DNA of 64,000 nucleotides from Sphaerospermopsis torques-reginae ITEP-024 (GTDB lineage Bacteria > Cyanobacteriota > Cyanobacteriia > Cyanobacteriales > Nostocaceae): positions 4,030,001-4,094,000 of the forward strand of contig NZ_CP080598.1 in assembly GCF_019598945.1 (NCBI RefSeq), in the 5' to 3' direction. Under the pieces are notes generated by a model that saw nothing but the letters and a program-made list of their open reading frames with translations, had not been told where the DNA came from and did no database searches. Every line of letters starts with the position of its first letter. The first letter of the stretch is position 1. Of this stretch, positions 59,850 through 64,000 are shown piece after piece. The position numbers and the translations under genes are program-made.

Positions 59850-61289
59850 ATGACATCGACATTACCTCAACCTGAAAACAGTCATACACCCAACTGGGAA
59901 GAAGAACTAGATAGCGCCATTTTCACCTTTAAAGATATTCAAGCAGAACTTAACTATACACAAGCAAAAACAGCACTGAGAAATTTAGTCAACAATCTTG
60001 ATCTTACCACCCAAGAAAAATCTGGATTAGAAGCGGAAATTTCCGACTTAGAAACCATGCTGGGCAAACTAGAAAGTATGGTAGTGCAAATAGCAGCTTT
60101 TGGCATGGTAGGAAGGGGTAAATCTTCTCTACTTAATGCTTTAGTAGGCCAGCAGGTATTTGAAACAGGACCATTACACGGAGTTACTCGTACAGAACAA
60201 AAGGTAAATTGGAGTATTAGTCAAGAAGCTATTGGTACATTAAAAGCCACCTTTCCCTCAACTGGACAATCTCAGGTAGAATTAGTTGACACACCGGGAT
60301 TGGATGAAGTAGATGGAGAAACCCGCGCTGCGTTAGCTCAACAGGTAGCAAAACAAGCTGATTTAATTTTGTTTGTGATTTCTGGTGATATGACCAAAAT
60401 TGAACAGATGGCGCTTTCTCAGTTGCGAGAAGTCGGTAAACCAATCATTTTAGTGTTTAATAAAGTAGATCAATATCCAGAAACAGACCGGATCGCTATT
60501 TACGAGAAAATCCGCGATGATAGAGTCAGAGAATTACTTTCACCTGATGAAATAGTCATGTCTGCGGCTTCACCTTTAGTTAAAACTGCCGTAGTTCGTG
60601 CTGATGGTAGTAGAGGTATACAATTACGCTCTGGTCAAGCACAAGTAGATCAACTAAAACTCAAGATTTTAGAGATTTTGCAACGAGAAGGTAAAGCGTT
60701 AGTGGCGCTCAACACCATGCTTTATGCTGACACAGTGAATGAGCAAGTTGTCCAGCGAAAATTGGAGATTCGGGAAAAGAACGCTAATGATTTAATTTGG
60801 AAAGGGGTGATGACTAAAGCATTGGCGATCGCCCTTAATCCTGTGACTGTAGTTGATATCCTTAGCAGTATCGTTATTGATATTTCTTTGATTTTAGGTT
60901 TATCTAAACTCTACGGTATCCAAATGACAGAAAAGGGAGCAGTACAACTACTACAAAAAATCGCCCTGAGTATGGGCGGAATAGGTGCTAGTGAACTGCT
61001 GGCAAATTTAGGTTTAAGTGGTTTAAAAACCTTACTGGGTATCTCTGCATCAGCTACCGCTGGAGTAGCCATAGGACCTTATTTATCCGTAGCCATCACC
61101 CAAGCAGGAGTAGCGGGGGTATCATCCTATGGTATTGGCCAAGTCACCAAAGCGTATTTAGCCAATGGGGCAACCTGGGGACCGGAAGGACCAAAAGCAG
61201 TAGTTAGTAAAATTTTATCCAGCTTAGATGAAACATCAATTTTAAACCGCATTAAAGATGAGTTGTTGATAAAAATTAGAAGAAAGTGA
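59850..61289 (+). CDS. GTPase with membrane-type C-terminal domain (DUF697-like)
   Basis: A 479-residue Era/TrmE-superfamily GTPase. G1 is GMVGRGKSSLLNAL (85-98), G3 VDTPGLDE (from about 146) and G4 FNKVDQYPET (from about 203). A coiled segment precedes the G domain (about 50-78, NLDLTTQEKSGLEAEISDLE). The C-terminal half is hydrophobic and Gly/Ala-rich (PVTVVDILSSIVIDISLILG, LLGISASATAGVAIGPYLSV), as in DUF697/YcjF-type proteins, and probably associates with the membrane. The DUF429 gene follows 69 bases later across a repeat. Confidence 0.88.
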   Translation: MTSTLPQPENSHTPNWEEELDSAIFTFKDIQAELNYTQAKTALRNLVNNLDLTTQEKSGLEAEISDLETMLGKLESMVVQIAAFGMVGRGKSSLLNALVGQQVFETGPLHGVTRTEQKVNWSISQEAIGTLKATFPSTGQSQVELVDTPGLDEVDGETRAALAQQVAKQADLILFVISGDMTKIEQMALSQLREVGKPIILVFNKVDQYPETDRIAIYEKIRDDRVRELLSPDEIVMSAASPLVKTAVVRADGSRGIQLRSGQAQVDQLKLKILEILQREGKALVALNTMLYADTVNEQVVQRKLEIREKNANDLIWKGVMTKALAIALNPVTVVDILSSIVIDISLILGLSKLYGIQMTEKGAVQLLQKIALSMGGIGASELLANLGLSGLKTLLGISASATAGVAIGPYLSVAITQAGVAGVSSYGIGQVTKAYLANGATWGPEGPKAVVSKILSSLDETSILNRIKDELLIKIRRK

Positions 61290-61295
61290 AAGTTT

Positions 61296-61324
61296 TCAGG
61301 AGTCAGGAGTCAGGAGTCAGGAGG
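61296..61324. repeat. (AGTCAGG)n array
   Basis: Four CAGGAGT units lie between the GTPase and DUF429 genes. Confidence 0.9.
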
Positions 61325-61358
61325 AAATACAAATAAACCAATCAACAATCAACCAATT

Positions 61359-62102
61359 ATGAAATTTATCGGTATTGATTTAGGCTGGAAATCTCAACCA
61401 AGTGGACTATGTTGTTTAGAATTAAAAGATGAAAAACTGCAACTTTTGGATTTAGATCGCCAAGAATCCATTGCAGATATATTAACTTGGATTGATCAGA
61501 TTATAAAACCAGAAGAACCGGGTATAATTGCTGTAGATGCACCCACATTAATACCAAATTCTACAGGTAGTCGCTTACCAGATAAACTCAGTCATAAATA
61601 CTTTGGTAAATATCATGCGGGATGCTACCCAGCAAATCAAAACCTAGCTTTTGCAGAACGCACTATTAATTTTGGTTTAGAATTAGAATCACGGGAATTT
61701 GTTCATGCACCTAAAATTGAACCTCAAAAACCCGGAAGATATCAAATAGAAGTATTTCCCCACCCAGCAATAGTTAACTTATTCGGATTAGAAAAAATCT
61801 TGAAATATAAAAAAGGAAAAATCCCAGAACGGCGGTTAGAATTAATTAAACTACAAAATTACATCCAAGAAATCCTACCTTCCATTTCACCACATCTGTG
61901 TTCATCTGCGTTCATCTGCGGTTTATTTCCTGAACAAATACCCAACACAGGAAGACAACTCAAAGAAACAGAAGATAAATTAGATAGTTTAATTTGTGCT
62001 TATGTTGGTGCTTATTGGTGGTTTTGGGGAACAGAAAAAAACCTAGTTTTAGGAGATGAAAGTACAGGTTATATTGTTATACCTGAAAGGATTTGTAGTT
62101 AA
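61359..62102 (+). CDS. DUF429 family protein (RNase H-like fold)
   Basis: A 247-residue protein of the DUF429 family, predicted to adopt an RNase H-like fold. The first strand carries an acidic residue (FIGIDLGWKSQPSGLCC), and a second block has IIAVDAPTLIPNSTGSRLPD. QIEVFPHPAIVNLFGL and EDKLDSLICAYVGAYWWFWG complete the pattern. Residues about 178-190 (HLCSSAFICGLF) are read from ATCTGTGTTCATCTGCG-type dispersed repeat sequence (61891-61925), in frame. Biochemical activity is not established to my knowledge. Confidence 0.85.
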   Translation: MKFIGIDLGWKSQPSGLCCLELKDEKLQLLDLDRQESIADILTWIDQIIKPEEPGIIAVDAPTLIPNSTGSRLPDKLSHKYFGKYHAGCYPANQNLAFAERTINFGLELESREFVHAPKIEPQKPGRYQIEVFPHPAIVNLFGLEKILKYKKGKIPERRLELIKLQNYIQEILPSISPHLCSSAFICGLFPEQIPNTGRQLKETEDKLDSLICAYVGAYWWFWGTEKNLVLGDESTGYIVIPERICS

Positions 62103-62217
62103 GTTTTCTAGATTATGGAATAAACGAACCACAGAGGCACAGAGTACACAGAGTAATGAGAGTTTGAGAGATATTATTTCTTATAAATCTGTCAGGAAAT
62201 ATGCCAAAAATATCATG
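62103..62217. other. 3'-3' gap with a dispersed repeat fragment
   Basis: It contains CGAACCACAGAGGCACAGAG (about 62124-62143), part of the AACCGCAAAG/CACAAAG repeat family. No gene. Confidence 0.6.
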
Positions 62218-63627
62218 TTATTTCCGTTTACTAATCCATATACCTAACATAGCGAGAAAAGTACAGCCAATGGTAGCAATAATGCTTAAAATTAAAGATG
62301 CTAAAAAGGGATTTAGGGTAGTTTGAGGGGATATTATCGGTATGGGTTGGTTAATCTTATCAATGTGTTGAACTATGACACCGGAAACTATTGCACCACC
62401 ACCAAAACCGATTCCTAATATTTGTACTGTTGTTTCTAAGGATCTATCTCTTTCTGTTTGTTCTGCCTCTACTATACCACGAATTGTATCAATTAATTGA
62501 CTAAATAATTCTTGTCCTGGTGTGAGATAATTAATATCAGTTTGAATTTGTTCTTGCCATTTTTGACATTCTTTATCTAGGAAGTCTTGCCAAAATTGGG
62601 GACTTGTTTGATTATTTATGGCTGTAATTTTATTTAAGCAAGTTCGGTAATTTTTAATATTTGTCTGAATTGATGTATTATGAGTTTGTAAATCTTGTAA
62701 ACATCGGGTATAATCAAAGCTTTTTTGCGGAATTTCTGATAAGAGTTTCTTTAAATCAGATATCTGTGTTTTCGGGTTAGATGTAAAAGTTTGAAATTCT
62801 TGAATTTTATTCTCTAAATAACTATAAATGCTTCTTGCATTGCTGTAACTTTGACTTGCTTGGTAATTAATAAATAAGATTTTATGATAACAGCATAATA
62901 AATTTAATAACCACTCATAAGCATCTACAATCAATTGGACAGTGTTAGCTTGTTGATTATTTAAAGGTTGATTATTTAAAAGTATCAAAATCTGACATTG
63001 TTTAACAGGATTATTCGGTTCATTTGGTTCATTTGCTTGATAGATAAATAATTGACTAGCAAATAATTCTCCTGAGTCGGTAAAAATAGGATTTAAGTTT
63101 GTACCAGCAACTAAAGCATTAGCAATTTTTTCAGCTAATAAATTACAATCTTCATTTGCGTCAACTTCTCCATAAATCCATAAAGTTTGTCCTAAAGATG
63201 CTTGAATTTGGGAAGGTACAAAACAACTGGGTTTAAAATGTTGGATTTGGGGTACATTAATATCAATATTTGCTGATTCTGGAACAAAAGTTAAATCAAC
63301 TGTGTAGGTATCATTAAATAAAAATGGTTGTAAATTACCATTAATTTTAAATCCGTCTGTAGTTGATAAACTTCCTAAATCTAAATCTCTGGAATTAGTT
63401 AACCATTCGGTTTTTCTTCCTACCTCCTTTTGAGGTGCATAGTTACCATTTTCATAACAGATTAATTGAGATTTGATATCTTTTAAACTGGTAGAAGGAA
63501 ATGAATCTACACCAATCTTGGTTAATTTATCCCATAAAAGATCGGCATCTTTGACAACTTGATCAGGTGTGTGTGCGAGAGTATGTCGCAAATGAAAAGG
63601 ATAGACGGTAATACTAAAATTCTTCAC
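62218..63627 (-). CDS. Unknown protein with long helical region and two C-terminal membrane helices
   Basis: A 469-residue protein that I do not recognise. Residues 1-230 look globular with beta strands (NFSITVYPFHLRHTLAHTPD, LWIYGEVDANEDCNLLAEKI). About 230-390 is predominantly helical, with likely coiled coil (ENKIQEFQTFTSNPKTQISD, ILGI later). Near the C-terminus are two membrane-length stretches (ILGIGFGGGAIVSGVIV and FLASLILSIIATIGCTFLAM), ending KRK. A large soluble N-terminal part with an anchor at the far end suggests a cytoplasmic-side membrane protein. It overlaps the upstream gene by four bases (ATGA), so the pair is one unit. Confidence 0.75.
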   Translation of the reverse strand: MKNFSITVYPFHLRHTLAHTPDQVVKDADLLWDKLTKIGVDSFPSTSLKDIKSQLICYENGNYAPQKEVGRKTEWLTNSRDLDLGSLSTTDGFKINGNLQPFLFNDTYTVDLTFVPESANIDINVPQIQHFKPSCFVPSQIQASLGQTLWIYGEVDANEDCNLLAEKIANALVAGTNLNPIFTDSGELFASQLFIYQANEPNEPNNPVKQCQILILLNNQPLNNQQANTVQLIVDAYEWLLNLLCCYHKILFINYQASQSYSNARSIYSYLENKIQEFQTFTSNPKTQISDLKKLLSEIPQKSFDYTRCLQDLQTHNTSIQTNIKNYRTCLNKITAINNQTSPQFWQDFLDKECQKWQEQIQTDINYLTPGQELFSQLIDTIRGIVEAEQTERDRSLETTVQILGIGFGGGAIVSGVIVQHIDKINQPIPIISPQTTLNPFLASLILSIIATIGCTFLAMLGIWISKRK

Positions 63628-63992
63628 GGTTTTGGTTGGGATTTTTTATCATTAGATAAAGGTGAATTTTCTTTGATAGCATTTTGAATCAGTTCTTTAG
63701 AAGATTCGCTGGGTTGGGTGGCTGATGTTGGCAATTTAGCACCACCTGGACCTATATTACCATCTGCTGTTAGAGATAAATCCATCGCTTCTAAATTTTG
63801 GTTGTATAATTGCAAAAGTGATGGATAAGATTTTAACCAATCTTCTATTTTTTTGGTTATTTCTTCATCATCATCTTTTGGTAATTCACTAGATAATTGT
63901 TCTAATTCTTGCCAAATTTCATTAGTTAGTAAATCACTAGGCTTTTTGAGAATTGCGTTAAACGCAAGCACGGCTTTTTTATTAATTGACAT
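63624..63992 (-). CDS. Unknown small helical protein, upstream partner
   Basis: A 122-residue protein with no recognised family. Residues 1-75 are likely three or four helices (AVLAFNAILKKPSDLLTNEI, ITKKIEDWLKSYPSLLQLYN). The rest is a low-complexity Gly/Ser/Pro/Lys tail (GNIGPGGAKLPTSATQPSES). It might be an adaptor domain tied to the membrane protein, whose start codon overlaps its stop. Its own start ATG is at 63990-63992, eight bases from the window edge, so upstream operon partners cannot be seen. Confidence 0.7.
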   Translation of the reverse strand: MSINKKAVLAFNAILKKPSDLLTNEIWQELEQLSSELPKDDDEEITKKIEDWLKSYPSLLQLYNQNLEAMDLSLTADGNIGPGGAKLPTSATQPSESSKELIQNAIKENSPLSNDKKSQPKP

Positions 63993-64000
63993 GATTAATT

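Overview
The window reads as chromosomal DNA of a filamentous, probably heterocyst-forming cyanobacterium (Nostocales; a low-GC Anabaena/Dolichospermum/Aphanizomenon-like genome is my best guess). The evidence is the frequent HIP1 octamer GCGATCGC, many short tandem heptamer-type repeats between genes, cyanophycin genes, a phycobiliprotein lyase, a CrtD-type carotenoid desaturase, A-type flavodiiron proteins and several Pkn2-type kinases. No rRNA, prophage, CRISPR array or intact transposase is visible.

Layout. 1-12.5 kb: a cut-off carotenoid desaturase, an unknown protein, a two-gene ATPase + putative PD-(D/E)XK nuclease module (2303-4271), an M16 peptidase, a fructosamine-kinase-like protein, a 2OG-Fe(II) oxygenase and two large Ser/Thr kinases, one fused to an FGE/SUMF1-type domain. 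12.5-20.6 kb: mostly minus-strand housekeeping genes (Nudix, argH, larB, a solute-binding lipoprotein, ispF, trmD). 21-25 kb: the cyanophycin operon cphB-cphA. 25-30 kb: a higBA toxin-antitoxin pair, a broken dynamin-like GTPase, tatA, a kinase with a degenerate glycine loop and an RRM RNA-binding protein. 30-36 kb: a CpcS/CpeS-type lyase and an RND efflux adaptor/pump pair. 36-40.6 kb: rplS, tRNA-Trp, secE-nusG-rplK-rplA, then an L10 leader and rplJ-rplL. 40.6-42 kb: a repeat-rich gap with a 192-bp tandem duplication bounded exactly by HIP1 sites. 42-50 kb: coaX, an flv3-type/flv1-type flavodiiron pair, a second kinase of the 28-kb type, cbiT and cdsA. 50-64 kb: a DUF2993 protein, a pseudouridine synthase, a RodZ-like protein, malQ, Nudix, a stomatin-like protein, folP, tpiA, a methyltransferase, a GTPase, a DUF429 protein and an unknown two-gene unit that runs to the edge.

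How genes fit together. Nitrogen storage (cphB/cphA), arginine synthesis (argH, giving one of the two cyanophycin amino acids) and O2 photoreduction (flv pair) suit a diazotrophic phototroph. The ribosomal/secretion cluster has the usual cyanobacterial order but is interrupted by tandem repeats. Intergenic space is dominated by repeats: heptamer tandem arrays, a dispersed unit starting TTGTCTGAATCAGGAT, small inverted-repeat elements resembling MITEs, and hairpins. In several genes (trmD, folP, the RluB-like gene, coaX) these repeats supply the last codons or the stop, and in two (the DUF429 gene, coaX) repeat-like sequence lies in frame inside the gene. The strongest candidate for an undescribed system is the ATPase/nuclease pair at 2303-4271. 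The next are the HIP1-bounded, promoter-bearing tandem repeat at 41024-41407 and the unknown membrane-protein pair at 62218-63992.
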